A DNA stretch of 64,000 nt from an uncultured Collinsella sp. (lineage in GTDB: Bacteria > Actinomycetota > Coriobacteriia > Coriobacteriales > Coriobacteriaceae), in NCBI GenBank assembly GCA_902492235.1, contig CABUKS010000009.1:1-64000 (forward strand). Direction: 5' to 3'. Numbering within the stretch: the stretch's first letter is position 1; each line of letters starts with the position of its first letter. Below the pieces are notes generated by a model. It saw only the letters and a list, made by a program, of their open reading frames with translations. It was not told where the DNA came from and searched no databases. Below are positions 18,181-25,557 of this stretch, piece by piece. A program made the position numbers and the translations under genes.

Positions 18181-18252
18181 GCCCCGGCCTTCCCTCTCCC
18201 TATCGCTCACGCGCTTTGCGAGAGTCGCGCTAGGGAAAGGGAAGGCCGGGGC
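18181..18252. repeat. 72-bp GC-rich hairpin
   Basis: GCCCCGGCCTTCCC (18181-18194) pairs perfectly with 18239-18252, and an inner TCCCTATCGC pairs roughly with GCGCTAGGGA. It follows the aldolase gene but lacks a T run; the true terminator is the next hairpin. Confidence 0.7.
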
Positions 18253-18300
18253 TGCCGGCACGAGCTTGCCAGTAGGTTCTGAGCTGAATGAGACTTTGTT

Positions 18301-18333
18301 GGTGCCGCCTCTTTGATGGGCGGCACCTTTTTG
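18301..18333 (+). terminator. Rho-independent terminator after the transaldolase-like gene
   Basis: GGTGCCGCC pairs with GGCGGCACC around a ten-base loop, followed by TTTTTGTTG. Confidence 0.85.
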
Positions 18334-18361
18334 TTGTGGTGTGTACGGAGATGTGCCTGTT

Positions 18362-18397
18362 AATCGGACAAACGGGCGTGGGCTTGTTTGTCCGATT
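18362..18397. terminator. Inverted repeat between convergent genes
   Basis: AATCGGACAAAC and GTTTGTCCGATT form a perfect 12-base stem, 11 bases past the tex stop on the minus strand. T content after the stem is modest on both strands. Confidence 0.6.
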
Positions 18398-18408
18398 TTC
18401 ATGCCGGA

Positions 18409-20556
18409 TTATTTTCCCTGCACCATGGTGAGGGAGATCTTTTTGCGGTCGCGATTGACCTTCTCGACCCACACCTTGACCGTGTCGCCGACGCGTACCA
18501 CGTCGCTGGGGTGCTTGACGAAGCGGTTGGCCAGCTTGGAGATGTGCACGAGGCCGTCCTGGTGCACACCCACGTCGACGAAGGCGCCAAAGTCCACGAC
18601 GTTGCGCACCGTGCCCTTGAGCTCCATGCCGGGCTCCAGGTCGTCGATGGAAAGCGCCGAGCGGCTAAAGACCACCTCGGGCGCGTCGTCGCGCGGGTCG
18701 CGACCGGGCTTCTTGAGCTCGTTGACAATGTCGATGAGTGTCAGGGTGCCGCAGTCCAGGTCGCTTGCCAGCGCCGAGATGCTGCCCAGACGGCGCTCAA
18801 TGTCGGGCACGCCGCCGCGGCTGAGCTCGCTGGCTTTAACGCCTGCGCGTTCCAGGACGGACGTGGCCACCTCGTAGCTCTCGGGGTGGACGCTCGTCGC
18901 GTCGAGTGGGTTCTTGCCGCCGCTGATGCGCAGGAAGCCCGCGGCGTTGAGATATGCCTTGGGTCCCAGTTTGGGGACCTTCTTAAGCTGGCGGCGATCG
19001 GTAAAGGCACCGTTTTCCTCGCGGTAGGCCACGATGTTCTTGGCCACGCTTGGCGTGATGCCCGATACGTATCCCAGCAGGCTCGCGCTCGCGGTGTTGA
19101 CGTCGACGCCCACACGGTTGACGACGTCTTCCACCACGTGGCCCAGGGTGCGCGAAAGCTCGGTCTGGTCAAGGTCGTGCTGGTACTGGCCCACGCCGAT
19201 GGACTGGGGCGGAATCTTAACGAGCTCTGCCAGCGGGTCCTGCAGGCGGCGACCCAGGCTCATGGCGCCACGAACGGTGACGTCCAGGTCGGGGTATTCC
19301 TGACTGGCGAGCTCGGAGGCGGAGTACACCGACGCGCCGGCTTCGTTGACGATGGTGTAGCGAAGGCTGGGCGTCTGCTCGGCGATGAACTCCGAGACGA
19401 CTTCCTCGGTCTCGCGGCTGGCAGTGCCGTTGCCGATGACGATGGTGTTGACGCCGTCCTTCTTGACGAGGCGGGCGAGCTCGCGCTTGGTGCCGGCGAC
19501 GTCGTGGCGCGGCTTGGTGGGGTAGACCACGCCGTGGTCGAGTAGCTTGCCGGTCTCGTCCATGACGGCGATCTTGCAGCCGGTACGGTAGCCCGGATCG
19601 AGCGCGAGCACGCGGGCACCGCGCACGGGGCGTGCCGAGAGCAGCCCCTCGAGATTCTTGGCAAAGACGTTGATGGCCTCGGTCTGGGCGCGAACGGTGA
19701 GTTTGGCGCGGGCCTCGCGCTCCAGCGAGGGGGCCATCAGGCGCTTGTAGCCGTCGGCGATGGCGGCATCAAAAACAGGCGCGAAGACGCCCTGGCGTCG
19801 GGGCCAACGGCTGCCGAGGCGTGCCGTGGCGGCAGCGCCGTCGACGTTCACGCGCACGCGGAGCTTGCCCTCGCGCTCACCGCGGTCGATAGCCAGCACG
19901 CGGTGGTTGGGTATACGGCGCAGTGGCTCGTCATAGCTGTAGTACGGCTCGTAGGGGGTCTTCTCGGCGGGGTCGGTGGCCTCGACGACGATATCGGCGG
20001 TGTTTTGCGTAAAGGCGCGCAGGTCGGCGACGTTCTCGGGGTCTTCGGCCACCGTCTCGGCCACGATGTCGGCGGCGCCGGCGAGCGCCTTCTCGGGCGT
20101 GTCGAAGCCGGCTTCCTCGTTGACGTATGCCGCGGCGGCGTCGAGTGCGCTGCCCTTGGCCGAGGCCTGCATGATGATCATGTTGGCAAGCGGCTCCAGG
20201 CCTGCCTCGCGGGCCTTCTGCGCGCGGGTCATGCGCTTTTTGCGGTAGGGCTTGTAGAGGTCCTCGACACGCTGGAGCTGCGTGGCCTCGCGAATCTGCT
20301 GCTCGAGTTCGGGCGTGAGTTTGCCCTGGGCATCGATAAGCAGGATGACGTCCTCTTTACGCTGCTCAAGATTGCGCAGGTAGGACAGGCGCTCGTCGAG
20401 GGCGCGCAGGGCGACGTCGTCCATGCCGCCCGTGGCCTCCTTGCGGTAGCGCGAGATAAAGGGAATGGTGTTGCCCTCGTCGATGAGCTTGACGGCCGCT
20501 TCGATGTTGGCGGCCTTAAGGTTGAGCTCGCGGGCGAGCTGGGCGATAAGATCCAT
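18409..20556 (-). CDS. tex: Tex family S1 RNA-binding transcription accessory protein
   Basis: A 715-residue protein of the usual Tex length. The N-terminal helical region opens with MDLIAQLARELNL and includes IPFISRYRKEATGGMDD. A YqgF-like RNase H domain has LALDPGYRTGCKIAVMDETG (about residues 320-340). A double helix-hairpin-helix region includes ASLLGYVSGITPSVAKNIVAYREENG. A C-terminal S1 domain (MELKGTVRNVVDFGAFVDVGVHQDGLVHIS) ends the protein. Tex binds RNA and associates with transcription; its precise job is not settled. ATG 20556 is chosen over upstream in-frame codons because AAGGAG lies five bases before it. Confidence 0.93.
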   Translation of the reverse strand: MDLIAQLARELNLKAANIEAAVKLIDEGNTIPFISRYRKEATGGMDDVALRALDERLSYLRNLEQRKEDVILLIDAQGKLTPELEQQIREATQLQRVEDLYKPYRKKRMTRAQKAREAGLEPLANMIIMQASAKGSALDAAAAYVNEEAGFDTPEKALAGAADIVAETVAEDPENVADLRAFTQNTADIVVEATDPAEKTPYEPYYSYDEPLRRIPNHRVLAIDRGEREGKLRVRVNVDGAAATARLGSRWPRRQGVFAPVFDAAIADGYKRLMAPSLEREARAKLTVRAQTEAINVFAKNLEGLLSARPVRGARVLALDPGYRTGCKIAVMDETGKLLDHGVVYPTKPRHDVAGTKRELARLVKKDGVNTIVIGNGTASRETEEVVSEFIAEQTPSLRYTIVNEAGASVYSASELASQEYPDLDVTVRGAMSLGRRLQDPLAELVKIPPQSIGVGQYQHDLDQTELSRTLGHVVEDVVNRVGVDVNTASASLLGYVSGITPSVAKNIVAYREENGAFTDRRQLKKVPKLGPKAYLNAAGFLRISGGKNPLDATSVHPESYEVATSVLERAGVKASELSRGGVPDIERRLGSISALASDLDCGTLTLIDIVNELKKPGRDPRDDAPEVVFSRSALSIDDLEPGMELKGTVRNVVDFGAFVDVGVHQDGLVHISKLANRFVKHPSDVVRVGDTVKVWVEKVNRDRKKISLTMVQGK

Positions 20557-20638
20557 GGGACTCCTTGCGTTTAAGGTGCGTTTGCAGCACAGGGCTACCA
20601 AGGATACCACCCGTCTCAAATGACTGTTTTGGAGCCGC

Positions 20639-20798
20639 GCCACGAAAACGACCTATCTACTACGTTTGAACCGTATGGGTCGACCATGCCTGGTTTTACC
20701 GAAAATCGGCAAGCCGTCTACCTGCGGTTTTTATTTCGCGATATTTGGCATGGTTGAGGGCGATCGGTTAAACGTAGTAGATAGGCGCATTTCGTGGC
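20639..20798. repeat. 160-bp MITE-like element with long terminal inverted repeats
   Basis: The ends (20639-20673 and 20765-20798) are inverted copies sharing CCTATCTACTACGTTT and GCCACGAAA, with few differences. Inside is a weaker pair, CATGCC and GGCATG. No ORF is credible inside it. It fills most of the 410-base gap between tex and the next gene; the rest holds only the terminator at 20864. No clear target-site duplication is visible. Confidence 0.6.
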
Positions 20799-20863
20799 GA
20801 ACGAACCAAGCCAAGGTACAAAATAGCCCCCGTCCTAGAAAAATCATCGGCAAGGTAGCAAAA

Positions 20864-20895
20864 TGCCCCGCGGGTAGGAGGCTGCTCGCGGGGCA
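20864..20895 (-). terminator. Terminator of the SDR-MFS-oxidoreductase operon
   Basis: GCCCCGCG (20865-20872) pairs with CGCGGGGC (20887-20894). On the minus strand the stem is followed by ATTTT. It lies about 70 bases past the last stop of the operon. Confidence 0.75.
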
Positions 20896-20966
20896 AAGAA
20901 GAGGGGCTTATTTGCGGCGGTCCGAGGTGCTCGGCGTGGAGTTTTATCGTGGCCCACCCTAAGGCA

Positions 20967-22007
20967 TTACAGCTCGACGAGCTGGCCGGTCTCGGCGGCC
21001 TCCTTGATGGCGTTGAGAAGTGTGAGCGTCTTGACGTTATCGGCGGGGGTCACGACGGGCTCAACCTCGCGGCGGACGACCTTCACAAAGTGCTTGAGCT
21101 GCATCTTGTGCGGTAGTGCCGGGTCCACGGCCGGAATCTCCATCTGCAGCGGCTTGTGCCAGTTGGAGGCGCCGTCGTAGGAGAACTGGTGCAGGCGGGG
21201 CAGCGACAGGGCGCCCAAGGTTCCGCCGATAAAGTAGGCGTCGGCGTCGAAGGGACGGTACTGCGGATCCTCGCGAGCGGTTGCCTCCCAGTTCCAGGGG
21301 CTGGCGGTGGCGTCGGAGATGGTCATGCTCGCGAGCGCGCCATCGGCAAAACGAACGTTGACCACGGCGGAGTCCTCGGTCTCAAAACCGCGGGCGGCGC
21401 TGGACTGCATACCCTGGACGGCAACGGGCTCGCCCAGCAGGTAGCGGAGCAGGTCGACGTCGTGCACCAGGTTGACCAGGATCGGGCCGGCACCCTTCTT
21501 GCGGCGCCACTCGACATCGAAGTACTCGTCATTCTTATAGATCATGTAGTGGAAGCTCGACACGGTGAGCTTGCCCAGCTCGCCGGACTCGATGATCTCC
21601 TTAGCCTTGTTAACGAAGGGGTTGTGGCGACGGTGCTGACCCACGAGCACGGGCACGCCGGCGGTCTCGGCCTCGGCGGCGAAGGCCTGGGCATCCTCAA
21701 GGTCGTTGGAGATCGGCTTTTCGACCAGCGGCACGATGTTGCGCTTGATGGCCTCGCGAGCAACGCCCAGGTGCAGGTCGTTGGGGGTGGCGATAATGAC
21801 GGCCTCGGGCTTGACCTCGTCCATCATCTGGGCGGGATCGGTATAAAACGGCACGCCGGCGGCCTCGGCCGTGGCGCGGGCGCCCTCAAAGGCGTCGGTG
21901 ATGGCGACGAGCTCGGCCTCGGGCTCCTCGGTGACAAAGCGGATGTGGTTGCGGCCCATGGCGCCGGCGCCGATAACGGCAATGCGGACGGGGTTGAGCT
22001 CAGACAT
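20967..22007 (-). CDS. Gfo/Idh/MocA family oxidoreductase
   Basis: A 346-residue NAD(P)-dependent sugar or polyol dehydrogenase. The Rossmann motif AVIGAGAMGRNH lies at residues 9-20, ATPNDLH near 75, and the catalytic Lys motif PLVEKPISND near 95. The C-terminal alpha/beta domain includes HDVDLLRYLLGEP, where the His-Asp pair is typical of inositol dehydrogenase-type members. AAGGAG precedes ATG 22007. It is the last gene of a three-gene operon with an SDR and an MFS transporter, which suggests stepwise oxidation or epimerisation of an imported sugar or polyol; the substrate is unknown. Confidence 0.9.
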   Translation of the reverse strand: MSELNPVRIAVIGAGAMGRNHIRFVTEEPEAELVAITDAFEGARATAEAAGVPFYTDPAQMMDEVKPEAVIIATPNDLHLGVAREAIKRNIVPLVEKPISNDLEDAQAFAAEAETAGVPVLVGQHRRHNPFVNKAKEIIESGELGKLTVSSFHYMIYKNDEYFDVEWRRKKGAGPILVNLVHDVDLLRYLLGEPVAVQGMQSSAARGFETEDSAVVNVRFADGALASMTISDATASPWNWEATAREDPQYRPFDADAYFIGGTLGALSLPRLHQFSYDGASNWHKPLQMEIPAVDPALPHKMQLKHFVKVVRREVEPVVTPADNVKTLTLLNAIKEAAETGQLVEL

Positions 22008-22037
22008 TTCGACTCCTTAATACTGGTGACCGGTGGA

Positions 22038-22068
22038 ATGCGACAAAGGGGCTGTCCCTTTGTCGCAT
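22038..22068. repeat. AATGTGACAAAG-type palindrome, copy 2
   Basis: ATGCGACAAAGGG pairs perfectly with CCCTTTGTCGCAT around a five-base loop. Compared with copy 1 the T:A pair at position 4 is C:G on both arms, a compensatory change. It lies inside the operon, between the MFS and oxidoreductase genes, and could cause partial termination or protect mRNA. Confidence 0.75.
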
Positions 22069-22076
22069 CGGTAAAA

Positions 22077-23333
22077 CTAGGCAGACTTCTTCTTGCTGTC
22101 GGAGACCATCATGTAGACGGTGAGCACGACGGCGATGGCGGCGATCACAATGGCACCGTAGAAGGACTGCTGGTAGGCGGCGCTGCCGGCCTCGGCGTGA
22201 TACAGCACGGCGGTGATGGGCTGGCTGATCCAGGTGGAAGCGGCGTAGCCCAAAAACATGATGCCGTAGTTGACGCCGATGTTGCTGGTGCCAAAGGCGC
22301 CACCGGTGAGCGGCGGGTAGATGACGAGCAGAGCGCCAAAGCTAAAGCCGAGCAGGGCGAGCGCCACGAAGAACATGCACTGCGTAAAGCTCATCGACAT
22401 GATAACGAGGGCGACGATGGTGACGACAAGGCTGATGAGCAGCGACTTGTAGGCGCCGAGCTTGTCGATGATCTGGCCAAAGGACAGACGGCCAACCAGG
22501 TTGGCGCAGGTGTTGACGGAGACCACCACACCGCCGAGGGCGACGGCCGCGGCGCTCGTGGGGTCGGAGAAGAGCTGAACGGCGGCGATGGAGGCAACCT
22601 TGCCCACGAGCAGGGTGCCCGCGGTGGCGGCAAAGGCGAAGGTGACGATGAGGACCCAGAAGCGCGGGGTCTTGACCATCTCGCCTGGGGTGAGGTCACC
22701 GAAGGTACCGGCATGTGCGCCGCCCTTAGGGGCCTCGAAGCCCTCAGGCAGCCAGCCGGCCTCGGGGGCCTTCAGGAACAGGGCGGAGGCGGCAATCGTC
22801 ACAAAGAAGATGACGCCGAGCGCCTTAAGGGCGCCAAAGATGCCCAAGCTCGGGATGAGCAGCGAGGCGAGCACCGGGGACAGCACGGCGGGGCCGGCGG
22901 TCGAAGCGGCCAGGGTGATGCCGGAGGCGAGACCCTTCTTGTCGATGAACCACTTTTGGCCGGTGGTGAGTGCCGGGTTGTAGCCCAGACCGTTGCCGAC
23001 GGCGGCGACGAGCGAGAACCACAGGTAGAACTGCCACGGCTCGGTGACGGTGCCGGACATGAACCAGCCCACGCCGTAGCACACGGCGGCGGCGATCACG
23101 ACGTTGCGCGGGCCGATCTTGTCGGAGATACGGCCGGCGAAGATGCCCGTCACGGCCATGATGGTCTGAAAGACCGGGAAGGCCCAGGTAAGGGCGCTGG
23201 ACCACTCGGGGTAGGCGGCGAGCAGGTTCTTGCTCACGACGGAATACAGCGCGATGGAGCTGATGAAGAACATGGTGACGCACGCGGCGGAAAGCACGAC
23301 GGCGCGACCCTTGTTGGAGTTGGTGGAAGCCAT
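22077..23333 (-). CDS. MFS transporter, OFA (oxalate/formate antiporter-like) type
   Basis: A 418-residue permease with about 12 membrane helices. The start of the fold (VTMFFISSIALYSVVSKNLLAAYPEWSSALTWAFPVFQTIMAVTGIFAGRISDKIGPRNVV) and GLGYNPALTTGQKWFIDKKGLASGI resemble the OFA group, whose members carry oxalate, formate and other organic acids. The residues SRISDKIGP-like between helices 2 and 3 are the MFS loop motif. In this operon it probably imports the organic acid, sugar acid or polyol used by the two dehydrogenases (inference). The C-terminus is Lys-rich (SDSKKKSA). The ribosome site before ATG 23333 is weak (AGAAAGAG). Confidence 0.85.
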   Translation of the reverse strand: MASTNSNKGRAVVLSAACVTMFFISSIALYSVVSKNLLAAYPEWSSALTWAFPVFQTIMAVTGIFAGRISDKIGPRNVVIAAAVCYGVGWFMSGTVTEPWQFYLWFSLVAAVGNGLGYNPALTTGQKWFIDKKGLASGITLAASTAGPAVLSPVLASLLIPSLGIFGALKALGVIFFVTIAASALFLKAPEAGWLPEGFEAPKGGAHAGTFGDLTPGEMVKTPRFWVLIVTFAFAATAGTLLVGKVASIAAVQLFSDPTSAAAVALGGVVVSVNTCANLVGRLSFGQIIDKLGAYKSLLISLVVTIVALVIMSMSFTQCMFFVALALLGFSFGALLVIYPPLTGGAFGTSNIGVNYGIMFLGYAASTWISQPITAVLYHAEAGSAAYQQSFYGAIVIAAIAVVLTVYMMVSDSKKKSA

Positions 23334-23398
23334 TGGACTCTTTCTAATCGATACGGGGGAGGAGCGGGCGTGTCTGCGGGCCTCCCTGCCAGGTTGGT

Positions 23399-24280
23399 TT
23401 ACTGGTCAGTCGGCTTTGCGACGCCGGACTCATCGGACCAGAGCTCGACACCCTTGTTCTTAAGGTAGTTGTCGGCATAGGCGCGACGGCCGCCGGGCTT
23501 GGCGGTGAGGTCGCCCATCATGTTGGAGAAGCCGCCGTCGACCTTGATGGCGTCGCCGGTGGTAAAGTCCGAGCGCGTGGACGCCAGGAACATGACGGCG
23601 TTGGCGATATCGCTAACCTCGCCGATGCGGCGCGTGGCGATCAGACGGCTGCGGCTCTTTTCGACCTCGGGGTCGGCGTAAAAGCTTGCCGACATGGGGG
23701 TCTTAACGAAGCAGGGCTCGACGCAGTTGGAGCGCACGCCGTAGGGGCCCCATTCGGCGGCGAGCATCTTGGACATCATGTTGACGCCGGCCTTGGTGGA
23801 GCTGTACACGCCCGAGAACGTCTCGGGAGAGTGGCTGGCGACGGTCGAGATGTGCACCAGGCGACCCTGGCCGGCCTTGATCATTTCGCGACCAAAGCGC
23901 TGCGAGGTGATGAAGTAGCCAGTGAGGTTGACGTTGATGACCTCGTTCCAGTCGGAGAGCGGCAGGTCCTCCATGGCGGCGAAGCGCAGGATACCGGCGG
24001 TGTTGACGAGGACGTCGACACGGCCGAAGTCGGCGATGGTGGCATCGACGGCGGCCTGAACCTCGGCCTCGTCGGTGGCGTTCATCTTGTAGCCCTCGGC
24101 GTGGATTCCAAACTCGGCGGCGAGGTCGGCGGCTGCGGCCTTGACCTTTTCCTCGTCCAGGTCGAGCAGGACGACGTTGGCGCCGTTGCGGGCGAACTCG
24201 CGGCAAATCGCGACGCCCATACCGCCGAGTGCGCCGGTTACGGCGCAGACATCGCCCTCGAGCTTAAGCCAGTTGCTCAT
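23399..24280 (-). CDS. SDR family oxidoreductase
   Basis: A 293-residue classical short-chain dehydrogenase. The cofactor motif TGALGGMG is at residues 15-22, NTAG near 94, and the catalytic Tyr-Lys pair in YSSTKAG near 158. LLDLDEEKVK with Asp after beta-2 suggests NAD(H) preference (general rule of the family). The C-terminal tail is about 40 residues longer than in minimal SDRs. It is the first gene of a three-gene operon with an MFS permease and a Gfo/Idh oxidoreductase, divergent from a LysR regulator. AAGGGAAG precedes ATG 24280. Candidate substrates are sugars, polyols or sugar acids. Confidence 0.88.
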   Translation of the reverse strand: MSNWLKLEGDVCAVTGALGGMGVAICREFARNGANVVLLDLDEEKVKAAAADLAAEFGIHAEGYKMNATDEAEVQAAVDATIADFGRVDVLVNTAGILRFAAMEDLPLSDWNEVINVNLTGYFITSQRFGREMIKAGQGRLVHISTVASHSPETFSGVYSSTKAGVNMMSKMLAAEWGPYGVRSNCVEPCFVKTPMSASFYADPEVEKSRSRLIATRRIGEVSDIANAVMFLASTRSDFTTGDAIKVDGGFSNMMGDLTAKPGGRRAYADNYLKNKGVELWSDESGVAKPTDQ

Positions 24281-24349
24281 AGGAACTTCCCTTCTTGTGC
24301 CTCCCTGTGGGTCGTTCCCATTAATCGACCCACGTGGTTTTCGCAGGTT

Positions 24350-24420
24350 ATCGTATGCTTTGCATTTGCGCAGGTGAATTGCATATTTGTTAGAATGGCG
24401 TTAACCGTAGGTTTACACTG
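24350..24420. promoter_or_regulatory. Divergent regulatory region between the SDR operon and the LysR gene
   Basis: The 233-base gap holds an imperfect inverted repeat TATGC...GCATA (about 24354-24385), with inner TTGCAT and ATTGCA and central TTTGCGCAGG. This is a candidate LysR binding site, and TAGAAT nearby could be a -10 box. The exact promoters are not certain. Confidence 0.35.
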
Positions 24421-24513
24421 TGCGATGTAGCTCATTCTCAATTGAGCGTGTGACCTGCGAAAACAACCCCCTGTGGCACCATGTGGTCACGGGCGCGAAA
24501 ACGGGAGATTGAC

Positions 24514-25392
24514 GTGTACGATCGACGACTTGAGGCCATATCGGCCGCCGCGGAGCTGGGGAGCTTCTCGCGTGCGGCGGCAAGATTGCGCGTGTCGACC
24601 CCGGCCCTCGTCAAGCAGGTGTCGGGCTTCGAGGCCGAGTTCGGCATCACGTTGTTCGAGCGCTCGCACTCGGGCGTCAAGGTGACGCCGGCCGGCGCAC
24701 TGCTGGTGGACGACGCGCGCTCGATCATGCGGCAGTCCGAGGACGCGCTGCGCCGTGCTCGACGCGCGGCGGGCGATGGCGGTGCCGTGCGCCTGGGCGT
24801 ATCGATGATGTGCCCAGGACGCCAGACGCTGTCGATGTGGACGGGCATCCACGATCTGGAACCGTCGTTGCGATTTGAGATCGTGCCGGTGAGCGACCTC
24901 TATGACGAGCGCGAATCCGTCATGCGCAGCTTGGGCCGCGAGGTCGATGTGGTGCAGTCGAGTTTTTCGACCCCGCGCTGGGGTGACGCCTGCCAAAAGC
25001 TCCACATCGTTAACGTACCGTTTTATATCGACCTGCCGCGCGCGAGCCCGCTGGCGCGCAAGAATCGCATTACGGTTGCCGACCTAGAGGGCATGCGCCT
25101 GCGCGTGCTCCGTCACGGCAACGATGCGATGGACAGCCTACGCATCGACCTTTTGGCCGACGGCGGCGTGGACGTGATCGATGTGGATAGCTTTGACTTT
25201 GCGCTCTTTAACGAGGCGGAGGAAAAGGGCGATGCGGTACTCACCTGCGGTGCATGGTCGGGCGTGCACCCTGCCTTTGTGGGCGTGCCGTTCCTATGCG
25301 GACGCGAGGTGCCGGTCTTTTTGCACTATCCGCTCGAGCCAACCCTCCAAGTACAAAAATTCGTCAACGCCATGGCTCAATTTCTCAAATAG
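24514..25392 (+). CDS. LysR family transcriptional regulator
   Basis: A 292-residue regulator. The N-terminal winged helix shows LEAISAAAELGSFSRAAARLRVSTPALVKQVSGFEAEFGITLFERS, close to the LysR consensus, although Ser-Thr-Pro-Ala replaces the usual QSAxS in the recognition helix. The effector domain follows (GDGGAVRLGVSMMCPG onward). GTG 24514 is preferred because GGGAG lies seven bases upstream; an ATG at 24481 has no such site. Its divergent position points to control of the SDR-MFS-oxidoreductase operon. Confidence 0.87.
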   Translation: MYDRRLEAISAAAELGSFSRAAARLRVSTPALVKQVSGFEAEFGITLFERSHSGVKVTPAGALLVDDARSIMRQSEDALRRARRAAGDGGAVRLGVSMMCPGRQTLSMWTGIHDLEPSLRFEIVPVSDLYDERESVMRSLGREVDVVQSSFSTPRWGDACQKLHIVNVPFYIDLPRASPLARKNRITVADLEGMRLRVLRHGNDAMDSLRIDLLADGGVDVIDVDSFDFALFNEAEEKGDAVLTCGAWSGVHPAFVGVPFLCGREVPVFLHYPLEPTLQVQKFVNAMAQFLK

Positions 25393-25464
25393 CTCATTTG
25401 GGATGGGGCTTTTTTGACTACCTTTGCCGCCTTGCCCGTTCCAGAAAAATCATCCTTACAAAAC

Positions 25465-25492
25465 GAGGCCCTGGCCAAACGGCCAGGGCCTC
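25465..25492. terminator. Bidirectional terminator between LysR and ABC exporter genes
   Basis: GAGGCCCTGGCC pairs perfectly with GGCCAGGGCCTC around four bases. Both sides carry T-rich tails (CTTCTTTT on plus, GTTTTG on minus), so it can serve both convergent units. Confidence 0.85.
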
Positions 25493-25557
25493 ACCACTTC
25501 TTTTCAGGCTGCGAGAAAAGACTGGAGCTCCGTTGGGAGCGTAGGGGCTGTTTTGAG

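Noticed and set aside
21156..23468. A 770-codon plus-strand open frame over the MFS and oxidoreductase genes
   Set aside because: Antisense shadow with Gly/Asp/His runs; it also spans the gap and repeat between two real genes.
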